From Thiothrix fructosivorans (GTDB taxonomy: Bacteria; Pseudomonadota; Gammaproteobacteria; Thiotrichales; Thiotrichaceae): a stretch of DNA of 64,000 bases. A model generated the notes under the pieces. The model was not told the origin of the DNA and did no database searches. It worked only from the letters and a program-made list of their open reading frames with translations. Location: assembly GCF_017349355.1 (NCBI RefSeq), contig NZ_JAFMPM010000006.1:1488001-1552000 (forward strand), in the 5' to 3' direction. The translations under genes and the position numbers were made by a program. Shown one piece after another: positions 25,802 through 34,373 of the stretch (position 1 is the stretch's first letter; each line of letters begins with the position of its first letter).

Positions 25802-27066
25802 CTACTTTATGCTTGCGTGAATACGCGCATATTCGCCGCACTGCTATTCCCTCTTCAGCCTTTACGTGGTTAGAGACGTTGGCAAGTCAACGAAAAAAAG
25901 GCGAAGCGGAATTCTTGCGCCATTACGGACAATCATTGCAGGTCAGGAATTTTGTCGGTGTTTTGGAAACACCGTGCGGTACGGTTATTGAAATTTTACC
26001 AAAAATAGCAGACACAGATAATCCTGAAGCAGACCGCGCCTTGCTTTTAAAAATGCTGAATGTCGTGTACAAATTGAAGCCCCGCGAATCTACTGAAGCA
26101 TCGCTTGCAACACGGCAAGGTTCATTGCTGGAAATTCTAATTACGCGATTCCTGCAAGAAGTATCACGCATTGTACATTGTGGTATCCGTTCGGATTATG
26201 TGCGTATCAAGGAAGAAGCGGCTTTCATCAAAGGACGTTTGCGCATTGCTCAACAAATTCGTCAGCCGATTTCACGCCAGCATTATTTTCAGATTGAATA
26301 CGATAAATTCTTGCCAGATCGTGCTGAAAATCGCTTGATTAAAGCTGCATTACGCGTGGTTAGCAAGTCCAGTCAGCAAATGGAAAACCAGCGGTTGGCG
26401 CGTGAATTACTGTTTGTATTTGATGCCATTCCTTGCGCTACGCAGATTAACCGTGATTTTTCACGTTGGAGTGCGCAGCGTGATATGGTGCATTACCGTC
26501 CCGTAAAGCCGTGGGTGGAATTGATTTTAATGCGTGAAACACCGTGGTTTCTACAAGGTAAGTGGCAAGGTATTTCATTACTATTTCCGATGGAAAAATT
26601 GTTTGAAAGCTATCTTGAAATTCTCTTAAGAAGGCAATTGTTACCTACGTATGAATTGATTCCACAATCAACCTTGCATTCGTTAGTACAGCATAATGAT
26701 AAGGCGTTGTTTCAACTGAAGCCCGATATGTGTATTCGCCAAGGTCGCGATACCAAACTTGTGTTGGATGCCAAATGGAAACGCTTGGAAAATGGCACAG
26801 ATAAATACGGTTTGAGTCAGGCTGATTTTTATCAGCTATTTGCCTACGGTCAGAAATACCTGTCGGGTGTGGGTGAAATGTTGCTGATTTACCCGAAAAC
26901 GTCACAATTCGAGACAATGCTAGCACCGTTTCATTTCGATGATAAATTGACAGTTTGGGCTGTGCCGTTTTGCCTTGAACGGGATGAATTGTTGTGTCCT
27001 GATGACATGTTACCGCGTTTTTTTCTTTCTACACTCACGTTAACCAAGGATGATAATCGTGAATAA
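25798..27066 (+). CDS. mcrC: McrC-type restriction endonuclease subunit
   Basis: A 422-residue partner of McrB. The N-terminal McrC domain includes GVLETPCGTVIEILPKI. The PD-(D/E)xK active site is LKPDMCIRQ (Asp310) with LVLDAKWK (Asp324, Lys326). The ATG overlaps the mcrB stop (ATGA), so the two are translationally coupled. The 3' end overlaps the following DUF1016 gene by eight bases. Confidence 0.92.
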   Translation: MTTLCLREYAHIRRTAIPSSAFTWLETLASQRKKGEAEFLRHYGQSLQVRNFVGVLETPCGTVIEILPKIADTDNPEADRALLLKMLNVVYKLKPRESTEASLATRQGSLLEILITRFLQEVSRIVHCGIRSDYVRIKEEAAFIKGRLRIAQQIRQPISRQHYFQIEYDKFLPDRAENRLIKAALRVVSKSSQQMENQRLARELLFVFDAIPCATQINRDFSRWSAQRDMVHYRPVKPWVELILMRETPWFLQGKWQGISLLFPMEKLFESYLEILLRRQLLPTYELIPQSTLHSLVQHNDKALFQLKPDMCIRQGRDTKLVLDAKWKRLENGTDKYGLSQADFYQLFAYGQKYLSGVGEMLLIYPKTSQFETMLAPFHFDDKLTVWAVPFCLERDELLCPDDMLPRFFLSTLTLTKDDNRE

Positions 27067-27580
27067 TATTTTATCCCAACAACCTTACGATACGCTAATA
27101 GCCACGATTGCCAGCACCTACGATCAAGGGCGTTTGCGAGCGGTACAAGCTGTCAACGTACAATTACTGGAAACGTATTGGCAAATTGGTCAGCATATCG
27201 TTGAGTTTGAACAAGGTGGAAGTAGCAAAGCCGACTACGGAAAGTCGCTTATTAAACAGCTATCTACAGATTTAACCTTACGTTTTGGTAAAGGTTTCAG
27301 TCGTAGTAATCTGATTCGTATTCGTCAATTTTATCTACTTTACCCAAAAGGTGCGACACTGTCGCACTTTTTCAGTTGGTCTCATGTAGTGGAATTGCTC
27401 AAGATTGATGATCCACTAGAACGAGGATTTTATGAGCAGCAATGCACGCGTGACCGTTGGACAGTTCGAGAGTTACGTCGGCAAAAAGACAGTGCCTTGT
27501 TCCTACGTCTTGCCGCCAGCACTGACAAAGAAGGCATTTTACGTTTATTGGAACTGACATTGCAGGAGGCAGAAGAATGA
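27059..27580 (+). CDS. Truncated DUF1016 N-terminal-domain protein
   Basis: A protein of about 173 residues containing only the DUF1016 N-terminal domain (TYWQIGQHIVEFEQGG, FSRSNLIRIRQFY, WSHVVELLKIDDPLERGFYEQQC, WTVRELRRQ). The PDDEXK nuclease domain expected after residue 170 is absent. AAGGA eight bases before the GTG at 27059 sets the start, in a leader nearly identical to that of the first DUF1016 gene. It ends by overlapping the bioA start codon. It may be a broken gene or a stand-alone regulatory domain. Confidence 0.7.
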   Translation: MNNILSQQPYDTLIATIASTYDQGRLRAVQAVNVQLLETYWQIGQHIVEFEQGGSSKADYGKSLIKQLSTDLTLRFGKGFSRSNLIRIRQFYLLYPKGATLSHFFSWSHVVELLKIDDPLERGFYEQQCTRDRWTVRELRRQKDSALFLRLAASTDKEGILRLLELTLQEAEE

Positions 27581-28884
27581 CAATCACCGACCTCGACCGC
27601 TGCCACGTCTGGCATCCCTTCACCCAAGCCCAGACCGCGCCCGATGCTATCCCGATCCGCTCCGCTAAAGGCATTCGCCTCTATGCCGAAGATGGACGCG
27701 AATTCCTAGACTTGATTTCTTCATGGTGGGTGAACATCCACGGACACGCGCACCCGACCATTGCCGCCGCCATTGCCCACCAAGCGCACACCTTGGAGCA
27801 AGTGATTTTCGCTGGATTCACCCACCAACCCGCCGCACAATTAGCGCACGAATTGGTACAACGCTTACCCGCAGGCTTAACCCGCGTGTTCTTCAGCGAC
27901 GACGGCTCCACGGCGGTAGAGGTCGCCCTGAAAATGGCGCTGCAATACTGGCGCAACCACGGCGAAGGGCAACGCACCCGCTTTCTCGCGTTTGAAGGTG
28001 GCTACCACGGTGACACCGTAGGCGCGATGTCCGCCGGAAAAGGTTGTGGATTTTTCGATACTTACGGCAGCTTGCTGTTTGAAGTCGGCTTATTGCCATA
28101 CCCCGCCACATGGGACGGCGACACCGAGGTCGAAGCCAAAGAACAAGCCGCCCTCGCATGGTTAGATACCTACCTCGCTGATCACGGTGACACGCTCGCC
28201 GCCGTCATCCTCGAACCGCTGATCCAAGGTTCGGCGGGGATGCGCATGTGTCGCCCCGCATTTCTGCAAGCCCTCGCCGCTCGCCTACGCGCCGCTGGTA
28301 TCTTATTGATTTTCGATGAAGTCATGACTGGGTTTGGGCGGACTGGCGCGATGTTTGCCAGCCTCAAAGCGCAAGTCACCCCCGATATTATTTGCCTCTC
28401 GAAAGGGCTGACGGCGGGTTTTTTGCCCATGTCGGTGACGGTGGCGAGTGAAACGATTTATGCCGCATTTTTGGGTGACTCGTTTGATAAATCGCTGGTG
28501 CATGGGCATTCTTTCACCGCCAATCCGCTGGGTTGCGCTGCCGCCTTAGCCTCGCTGCAAGTGTTTGAAGATGAGCAAACCCTCGCGAAATTGCCGCACA
28601 TCGAAGCATGGCATCGGCAAGGGTTGGCGACATTAGCGGCACATCCCTTAGTGCAACGGGTGCGCGTGATGGGCACAATTGCCGCCTTTGATGTGGTGGC
28701 AGCGGATACGGGTTATACCTCGCCAATCGGGGCACAACTGAAGGCGTTTTTCCACGCACACGGTTTATTGCTGCGTCCGCTCGGCAATGTGGTGTACTTA
28801 TTGCCACCGTATTGCGTGAGCGAAGCTGAGCTTGCTCATGCGTATGCCACGATTGCCATTGCGTTAAATACCCTCTGTGATTAA
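27577..28884 (+). CDS. bioA: Adenosylmethionine-8-amino-7-oxononanoate aminotransferase
   Basis: A 435-residue PLP enzyme of biotin synthesis that converts KAPA to DAPA with S-adenosylmethionine as amino donor. HVWHPFTQAQ at the N-terminus and LISSWWVNIHGH are BioA signatures that separate it from other class III aminotransferases. The PLP Asp is in LIFDEVMTGFGRTG and the PLP lysine in ICLSKGLTAGFLPMS. Its ATG overlaps the stop of the truncated DUF1016 gene. A hairpin follows the stop. Confidence 0.95.
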   Translation: MTITDLDRCHVWHPFTQAQTAPDAIPIRSAKGIRLYAEDGREFLDLISSWWVNIHGHAHPTIAAAIAHQAHTLEQVIFAGFTHQPAAQLAHELVQRLPAGLTRVFFSDDGSTAVEVALKMALQYWRNHGEGQRTRFLAFEGGYHGDTVGAMSAGKGCGFFDTYGSLLFEVGLLPYPATWDGDTEVEAKEQAALAWLDTYLADHGDTLAAVILEPLIQGSAGMRMCRPAFLQALAARLRAAGILLIFDEVMTGFGRTGAMFASLKAQVTPDIICLSKGLTAGFLPMSVTVASETIYAAFLGDSFDKSLVHGHSFTANPLGCAAALASLQVFEDEQTLAKLPHIEAWHRQGLATLAAHPLVQRVRVMGTIAAFDVVAADTGYTSPIGAQLKAFFHAHGLLLRPLGNVVYLLPPYCVSEAELAHAYATIAIALNTLCD

Positions 28885-28894
28885 TTTTACTGTT

Positions 28895-28921
28895 ATCCCT
28901 TATGTCAGTGAGCTAAGGGAT
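28895..28921 (+). terminator. Possible terminator after bioA
   Basis: The arms ATCCCTTA and TAAGGGAT enclose an 11-base loop. A short T/A-rich stretch follows, but there is no good run of T, so termination is only likely. Confidence 0.5.
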
Positions 28922-28979
28922 TATAAGATGCCGCAATGATGCGATTCTTTTAAAAGCGCTTCTCAGTAACAATGCACAC

Positions 28980-30619
28980 GTAACTGAACAGTCCCCCCTT
29001 ACCCAAACGCACTAAATTTGCGACACTCCCCCGATGACCCAACAACTGAAAGACCACAGCCTCAAACAGCTTAACAGCCAGTACCTTGCCAAGCTCACGC
29101 CGGAGGAACTGCTGCACCTGTCGACCAAGTTGTTGCATGACCTGAAAGAAGCGCGGGAACAGATCAACCAAAACTCCAACAACTCCTCCAAACCACCCAG
29201 CAGCGGTTTCCCGTGGGAAACGTCACCCAAAACGGTGGCTTTGCCCGAAACAGAAGGGGTGGGTGCAGCCAGAGGAAAGCCAACCCCGGAACCAGAAGCT
29301 GTGGCGGGCACAAAGCCAGCCCAACCAGCCAAACGCAAAGCGGGTAAACAACCCGGCGCACCGGGTTATGGTCGGGTATGGCATCCGCCCATCAATGCAG
29401 ACGAACACCATTACCCCAGCCGATGTGAAGCCTGTGGCAGGTCCCTGGATGCGGCTGTCTCCCGTATTTATACCGCCTATGACAGTGTGGACATCCAGTT
29501 TGGCACGGATGGGAACCCCGGACTGACCGTCATCACCACCCGCCACCACCTTCACGATAGCGTATGCACCTGCGGTCATGTGAGCCGCCATATCCCGCAT
29601 CGCCAAGCTCCCGACCCGTTATACCCGGAGGTTGATGTGGGCGAGTGGCGGCTGATTGGGGGCAATCTGGCGGCACTTATTGTCCACCTACGGCTGCGCT
29701 CACGCTTGTCACTGCGTGGCACACAAGAACTGTTGCGGGAGGTGTTGGGCATTCCCCTAAGTGTCGGGGTGTTGCAGCAATGTTTTGAGGAAGCAGCCGC
29801 GAGTGCTTCTCCATTGGAAGATGCCTTGGTGGAAGGGCTGTTGGCAGAAGCCACCGCTGACGGCGGGGTGCTGTATATTGATGAAACCTCTTGGAAAGAG
29901 CGTGGCGAAGCCCTGTGGCTATGGACATTCGTCACCACCCTCAGCGTTTGTTTCTACGTAGGGCAGCGCACCATTGAAATGCTCGACAACGTGATTAGCC
30001 CCCACTTTGGGGGCTGGCTGATGAGTGATGGCTATGCCGCTTACCGCCACCACCCCAAACGCTTGCGTTGCTGGGCGCACCTGATCCGCAAAGCCCGTGG
30101 GCTGGCAGAATCACTGGACAAAGACGGGCGGACGTTTGGCAACTTCACCCTCGCTTGGCTGAGGGTATTACAGGACGACATTTACGCTTGGCGGGCAGCA
30201 GGCGGCACGGTGGGGACGCAAACCGACGTGATCCGTCAACGCCATCAGGCAAAACTCCTGGAATTCAGGGCATTATGCTTGATCCATGCCGTATCTGCCC
30301 ATGACAAGACGGCGGCACTGGCGAAAGAGTTCATCAATGATTGGGATGCCATTTTCCGAATCCTTGACCACCCGTGGCTTCCCTTGACCAATAATGAGGC
30401 TGAGCGGGCGTTGCGCCATTGGGTGATCCTGCGCAAAACCAACCATGGCACAAAGAGTGCTACGGGGAGCCGTGCGTTTGCCATGCTGGCCAGCATCATC
30501 GGTACTTGCCGCAAACGTGGACAGTCTGCCTTGGCTTATCTTGCCAGTGTTATTACCGCTGCCCGCGCTGGCTTTGCCCTGCCCGCTTTACCGCAAGGGG
30601 TGGGGATGTGATCAATTAC
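28980..30619 (+). mobile_element. IS66-family insertion sequence, copy 1
   Basis: The element is 1640 bp and begins GTAACTGAAC and ends GATCAATTAC, giving imperfect terminal repeats. It is flanked by a perfect 8-bp direct repeat, ATGCACAC, at 28972-28979 and 30620-30627. Eight bases is the known IS66 target duplication. It carries a single transposase gene. It lies between bioA and the secreted-protein cluster without breaking a recognisable gene. Confidence 0.95.
29034..30611 (+). CDS. IS66-family transposase (copy 1)
   Basis: A 525-residue DDE transposase of the single-gene IS66 type. It has an N-terminal helical region with a QNSNNSSKPPSS stretch and a zinc-binding pair (CEACGRS and CTCGHVSRH). 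The catalytic core is Asp283 (LYIDETSW), Asp332 (MSDGYAAYRH) and Glu455 (TNNEAERALRHWV). No tnpA or tnpB accessory genes are present. The protein is identical in all three copies in this window and appears intact. Confidence 0.95.
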   Translation: MTQQLKDHSLKQLNSQYLAKLTPEELLHLSTKLLHDLKEAREQINQNSNNSSKPPSSGFPWETSPKTVALPETEGVGAARGKPTPEPEAVAGTKPAQPAKRKAGKQPGAPGYGRVWHPPINADEHHYPSRCEACGRSLDAAVSRIYTAYDSVDIQFGTDGNPGLTVITTRHHLHDSVCTCGHVSRHIPHRQAPDPLYPEVDVGEWRLIGGNLAALIVHLRLRSRLSLRGTQELLREVLGIPLSVGVLQQCFEEAAASASPLEDALVEGLLAEATADGGVLYIDETSWKERGEALWLWTFVTTLSVCFYVGQRTIEMLDNVISPHFGGWLMSDGYAAYRHHPKRLRCWAHLIRKARGLAESLDKDGRTFGNFTLAWLRVLQDDIYAWRAAGGTVGTQTDVIRQRHQAKLLEFRALCLIHAVSAHDKTAALAKEFINDWDAIFRILDHPWLPLTNNEAERALRHWVILRKTNHGTKSATGSRAFAMLASIIGTCRKRGQSALAYLASVITAARAGFALPALPQGVGM

Positions 30620-30698
30620 ATGCACACCATGAACTGCAATAAAGCAACGGTTCATAAACAACAAACTTTACTGACTGCACTTGAAAAGGAATCAACTC

Positions 30699-31016
30699 AT
30701 GAAAACGTCTAAAACACTGGCTGGCATTATTGCTACTTCTTTGCTGCTGTTGGCTTCTGCGAGCCAAGCGGATTTTGACAATAATAGCTATAACGATAAT
30801 AGCTACAATTGGTCAGCTAATAACAGCACCAATAGCACGACTGATGGTAGCTACCAAGATTATAGCACCAATGATAATCGTGTTTACGACCACAGCGTCA
30901 ATGACAATAGCTACCATGATTCAGGTACGCATGTTACCAATAACGCAGTAAGCGGCGATATTGCTATCGGCAACGGCTCTCATAACGCCAGCTCAACCAC
31001 GACGGTTAACCAATAA
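30699..31016 (+). CDS. Secreted Asn/Ser-rich protein, paralogue 1
   Basis: A 105-residue protein with a clear signal peptide (LAGIIATSLLLLASASQA) and a mature part of about 80 residues. The mature part is almost entirely Asn, Asp, Ser, Thr and Tyr, with the repeated motif NDNSY or NDNR. It shares the block NSYHDSGTHV...GDIAIGN with the next gene. GGAATC precedes the ATG at 30699; an ATG at 30681 is less likely. I do not recognise the family. The repeats could form a beta-helix or an amyloid-like strand. First of three tandem paralogues. Confidence 0.75.
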   Translation: MKTSKTLAGIIATSLLLLASASQADFDNNSYNDNSYNWSANNSTNSTTDGSYQDYSTNDNRVYDHSVNDNSYHDSGTHVTNNAVSGDIAIGNGSHNASSTTTVNQ

Positions 31017-31056
31017 TACCCACTGTTACTTTATCTGATTGAACGAGGAATACCCC

Positions 31057-31374
31057 ATGAAAACCTTCAAATTGATTGCCACCACGCTGGCTACTGCACT
31101 GTTAATGGTTGCCAATGTTAGCCATGCTGACTTTGATGATAATAGCTCAAACAATAACAGCACCAATGTGAGCACGGATAATAGCTGGAATACGTATTCC
31201 GACTACAGCTCTACCTCGGCGGGGACTAATGACAACCGTTATTATAACCACAGCACGAATAACAACAGCTACCATGATTCAGGTACGCATGTTTCCGATA
31301 ACAGCGTCACTGGCAATATCGCGATTGGGAATAGCTCTGGTAATACCAGCAGCACCACCACGATTAACCAGTAA
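31057..31374 (+). CDS. Secreted Asn/Ser-rich protein, paralogue 2
   Basis: A 105-residue paralogue of the previous gene, 40 bases downstream. The signal peptide is LIATTLATALLMVANVSHA, and mature proteins 1 and 2 both start ADFD. The mature chains share NDNRYYNHS, NNNSYHDSGTHV, GNIAIGN and a TTTINQ end. GAGGAA precedes the ATG at 31057. The two genes appear to be a tandem duplication. Function is unknown. Confidence 0.75.
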   Translation: MKTFKLIATTLATALLMVANVSHADFDDNSSNNNSTNVSTDNSWNTYSDYSSTSAGTNDNRYYNHSTNNNSYHDSGTHVSDNSVTGNIAIGNSSGNTSSTTTINQ

Positions 31375-31448
31375 TCATGCCGCTTCCTTTGGGTAGCCAA
31401 ACCTGCTTGGCTACCTCCTTTCTACTCGATTGATCGGAGCAATAGACC

Positions 31449-31784
31449 ATGAACGCACAAAAATCTTTTGTTATGAGCACCCTACTGTTATTGCTGCTCG
31501 GCACAAGCCCCCTGAGTATGGCAAATGGCGATGCTGATTTTGGTGAAGATAATAAAGGCTTAAACAGCTTCAATGATTATCAACAGCCAGTTGGTACAGT
31601 CAATGCCATTATTCATGATAACCGTATCAATGATAACAGCGTCAATGACAATCGTACTTTCGATTCTAGTGTAAACTTGAATGATAATGTTATTGGAGGC
31701 AATGTGGAAATTGGCAATAATTCGCATAACACCACCATTAATAATATCAGTGTCAAGCAAAGTGCAAAGCAAGGTAAATCATAA
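31449..31784 (+). CDS. Secreted Asn-rich protein, diverged paralogue 3
   Basis: A 111-residue protein with a signal peptide (STLLLLLLGTSPLSMA). Its mature part is less Ser-rich but keeps the pattern NDNSVNDNRTFDSS and GGNVEIGNNSHNTTIN, lined up with GNIAIGN in paralogues 1 and 2. It has a Lys-rich tail (QSAKQGKS) in place of the TTTINQ end. GATCGGAG upstream supports the start. It lies 74 bases after paralogue 2 and is probably cotranscribed. Confidence 0.7.
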   Translation: MNAQKSFVMSTLLLLLLGTSPLSMANGDADFGEDNKGLNSFNDYQQPVGTVNAIIHDNRINDNSVNDNRTFDSSVNLNDNVIGGNVEIGNNSHNTTINNISVKQSAKQGKS

Positions 31785-31931
31785 TGCCATTAAATGATTA
31801 ATTTAAACAATGCGCCCATAATTAAATAGAATAATGTTTGCGGTATTGCTCTGTATTTTTTTGCTACGCATTAGGTTTATAATGATTTTGATTAATTTTA
31901 TTAACTTAATAATGATAGAGGGAGATTTTTT

Positions 31932-33179
31932 ATGTCTATGGCAAGTCATTTGATTAAATTTAATAATAGATTGGCATTGAAGAAAATCAGTGTTGTCGTT
32001 GCTACCGTGATACTTCCTTCTTTATTAGGTGCTTGTAGTAGCAATAATGGTGGGTCTGAAGCTGCTGCCAGTGACACCACCGGTACGACCCCTGCCAGTA
32101 CGTTAGTTGTTAGCCCTAGCACAACGGGCACAGGCACAACCGACACAGGCACAACGGGCACCGGCACAACCGGCACAGGCACAACGGGCACAGGCACAAC
32201 GGGCACAGGCACAACGGGCACAGGCACAACGGGCACAGGCACAACCGGCACAGGCACAACCGGCACAGGCACAACGGGCACCGGCACAACCGGCACCGGC
32301 ACAACCGGCACAGGCACAACCGGCACAGGCACAACCGGCACAGGCACAACCGGCACAGGCACAACCGGCACAGGCACAACCGGCACAGGCACAACCGGCA
32401 CAGGCACAACGGGCACCGGCACAACCGGCACAACCGGCACCGGCACAACCGGCACCGGCACAACCGGCACAGGCACAACCGGCACAGGCACAACCGGCAC
32501 AGGCACAACCGGCACAGGCACAACCGGCACAGGCACAACCGGCACAGGCACAACCGGCACAGGCACAACCGGCACAGGCACAACCGGCACAGGCACAACC
32601 GGCACAGGCACAACCGGCACAGGCACAACCGGCACAGGCACAACCGCTGCATCTTTCCCGTCATATTTTACGAAATTGGGTGATGACGGCTCAACCTTGC
32701 CAGCCGACGCGGATGTATGGAGTTGTTTGCTGGATACCAGAACGGGATTGATTTGGGAAGTGAAAACTGATGATGGCGGTTTGCGTGACAAAGATTGGCG
32801 CTACCGTTATAACGGTTCTGCTGGTTTATCACCGGCTGGTACGGATTATCCCTGCGTTGGAGTGTCTGCTTGCAACCCGATGTCTTATATCGAAGCCTTG
32901 AATGCCTATGGTGTCTGTGGTAAGAGAGATTGGCATCTGCCTACGGCTAGTGATATGGCAGGGATTGCAGAACCGCATAATGCACCACCACACATCAATT
33001 TAGCCGCTTTCGCGGTGAATACAGATTTGCCTTATTGTATTGCTAAAGTAGAACCGGGTCATTATCAGGGAATGCATTTTGGGTTGGAATTACCTGCTGG
33101 TGCTAACGTGCAGGATGCTTTGCGTGTCGATATGCAAGATTATGATTTTGAATGTCGGGCTTTGATGCTGAGCTATTAA
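31932..33179 (+). CDS. Repeat-rich lipoprotein with a C-terminal DUF1566 domain
   Basis: A 415-residue protein. A lipoprotein signal (VVVATVILPSLLGAC) puts Cys35 at the N-terminus of the mature chain. Residues 64-236 are 34 copies of the pentapeptide TTGTG plus a partial copy. The C-terminal 180 residues form a DUF1566 (Lcl-like) domain: CLLDTRTGLIWEVKT, CGKRDWHLPTASDM and FECRALM, with several Cys. The TG-rich part probably acts as a flexible stalk holding the domain off the outer membrane. GAGGGAG precedes the ATG. A related domain occurs in the 48562-50181 protein. Confidence 0.8.
   Translation: MSMASHLIKFNNRLALKKISVVVATVILPSLLGACSSNNGGSEAAASDTTGTTPASTLVVSPSTTGTGTTDTGTTGTGTTGTGTTGTGTTGTGTTGTGTTGTGTTGTGTTGTGTTGTGTTGTGTTGTGTTGTGTTGTGTTGTGTTGTGTTGTGTTGTGTTGTGTTGTTGTGTTGTGTTGTGTTGTGTTGTGTTGTGTTGTGTTGTGTTGTGTTGTGTTGTGTTGTGTTGTGTTGTGTTAASFPSYFTKLGDDGSTLPADADVWSCLLDTRTGLIWEVKTDDGGLRDKDWRYRYNGSAGLSPAGTDYPCVGVSACNPMSYIEALNAYGVCGKRDWHLPTASDMAGIAEPHNAPPHINLAAFAVNTDLPYCIAKVEPGHYQGMHFGLELPAGANVQDALRVDMQDYDFECRALMLSY
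32121..32639 (+). repeat. 15-bp tandem repeat, 34 units plus a 9-bp partial unit
   Basis: The unit is ACAACCGGCACAGGC, with single-base variants (CG for CC, CCG for CAG) and one 9-base unit inside. Period and partial unit are multiples of three, so copy-number change does not shift the reading frame. All lie inside the lipoprotein gene. Assembly collapse or expansion is possible in such a run. Confidence 0.97.
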
Positions 33180-33206
33180 TAAAAATAAGTCATTGGTGTT
33201 ATATTA

Positions 33207-33246
33207 AATAACAGGGTTAATGAGTCGATTCATTAGCCCTGTTATT
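33207..33246 (+). terminator. Strong hairpin after the repeat lipoprotein gene
   Basis: AATAACAGGG pairs with CCCTGTTATT, and inner TTAATGA/TCATTAG bases extend the stem. Only a short GATTTT tail follows. It lies 28 bases past the stop and probably ends the secreted-protein transcript. Confidence 0.65.
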
Positions 33247-33393
33247 GATTTTGGCTATCATTATGCGTTTTTCCCAGACTATAAATTAAATCAAAGGTAA
33301 ATGTTTTTAATCTGTTGCCTATGATATTCATAAACTATGCTATAAATAAAGTGCGAGGTTTGTGTTTTATTTATCAATAAGGATAGTTGGTCT

Positions 33394-34173
33394 ATGCATA
33401 ATAAAAAGTGTCAGTTGATTAAGCGTGTTGCTGTTGTATTTATTACCAGCTTATCAGGTATGACAGGGTGTTCTACCCTCAATCACATGGATGCCTTGAA
33501 TGGTGGTTCAGATGCCAATATGAATTCTGAGGATGTTGCAGCTTATGCAGCGAATCAAGATGCTGTCTATCAGTCGTTATTGACATTAGCGGGTTTACCG
33601 GATCAGCCTGCGAGTACTGACGATTGGAATCAGGTGATTATGGCTGGCGTACAGTACTCTAATCAGAAATGCGAAAACTATTTGGATGCGATGAATTGGT
33701 CGAAGCAAGGTCGCCAGCGTGATAGCAGCTTACTGGGACAATCCGGTTCATTTACCAATGGCGTGATGGGCATTGCCAAAGCCAGTGCGCGTGAGTTGGC
33801 GTTGACGGCAGCCGCTTTTGGGTATGCACGCGCCGGTTTTGATACTTTGAATGAGGATGCTTTGGCAGGGTTGGAAGCCTCTTCAGTACGCAATTTGGTG
33901 CATACCATGCAGCAGCAGTACGTTGAACGTCTCCATGCCAACCAGTACACCAATCGGGTAGGGGCTTTCAATGCTTTACAGGGCTACATTCGGTTGTGTA
34001 TGCCGGGTAATATTGCTGCTGAAGCGAATCAGGCAGTGCGTAGTGCCAAAGCCACTGATCAGTCCACGGTAAGTAGTAATATTAATATTGCGCCCACGAT
34101 TTCACTCGCTGCGCCACCGTCCGCTGCGCCTGTTGCCAGTGAGTCGCTGCTGATTGCTCCTACCTTACCGTAA
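33394..34173 (+). CDS. Hypothetical lipoprotein
   Basis: A 259-residue protein with a lipoprotein signal (VVFITSLSGMTGC, mature Cys26). The mature part is mostly helical with Ala-rich stretches (ASARELALTAAAFGYARAGF) and ends in a Pro/Ala/Ser tail. I do not recognise the family. It follows the DUF1566 lipoprotein on the same strand after a terminator-like hairpin and is likely a separate transcript. Its stop overlaps the tail of a decayed kinase fragment on the other strand by nine bases. Confidence 0.7.
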   Translation: MHNKKCQLIKRVAVVFITSLSGMTGCSTLNHMDALNGGSDANMNSEDVAAYAANQDAVYQSLLTLAGLPDQPASTDDWNQVIMAGVQYSNQKCENYLDAMNWSKQGRQRDSSLLGQSGSFTNGVMGIAKASARELALTAAAFGYARAGFDTLNEDALAGLEASSVRNLVHTMQQQYVERLHANQYTNRVGAFNALQGYIRLCMPGNIAAEANQAVRSAKATDQSTVSSNINIAPTISLAAPPSAAPVASESLLIAPTLP

Positions 34174-34373
34174 AGTGATGCGCACTTGCGTTCCCGTGTC
34201 CGATAAATGGTGAGCGATGTCGATGGTGGCATTAATCGTTGTGGCGCGTTTCCGCATACTTGCCAGCCCTTTGCCGGGTTGGTAAGTCTCTGGCATTCCA
34301 ACACCATTATCGGCAATTTGCACAAAACCGTGTTCACTCGCCGCATCCGTACTGACAGTGATGATAACCAGTC
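34165..34373 (-). pseudogene. Histidine kinase C-terminal fragment
   Basis: About 70 codons read ITVSTDAASEHGFVQIADNG, then VGMPETYQPGKGLASMRKRA, and end at a stop at 34165. This is the ATP-binding C-terminus of a NarL-type sensor kinase and closely matches the end of the complete kinase at 40062-41846. The dimerisation and sensor parts are missing and the fragment is fused out of frame to membrane-protein sequence. It cannot be a working kinase. Confidence 0.8.

Noticed and set aside
32121-32639. Possible CRISPR array
   Set aside because: Units are 15 bp, contiguous, in frame within a gene, and there are no unique spacers or cas genes.
31946-32791. Minus-strand frame of 281 codons rich in VVPVP
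   Set aside because: It is the antisense reading of the 15-bp repeat. A repeat with a period divisible by three leaves every frame open.
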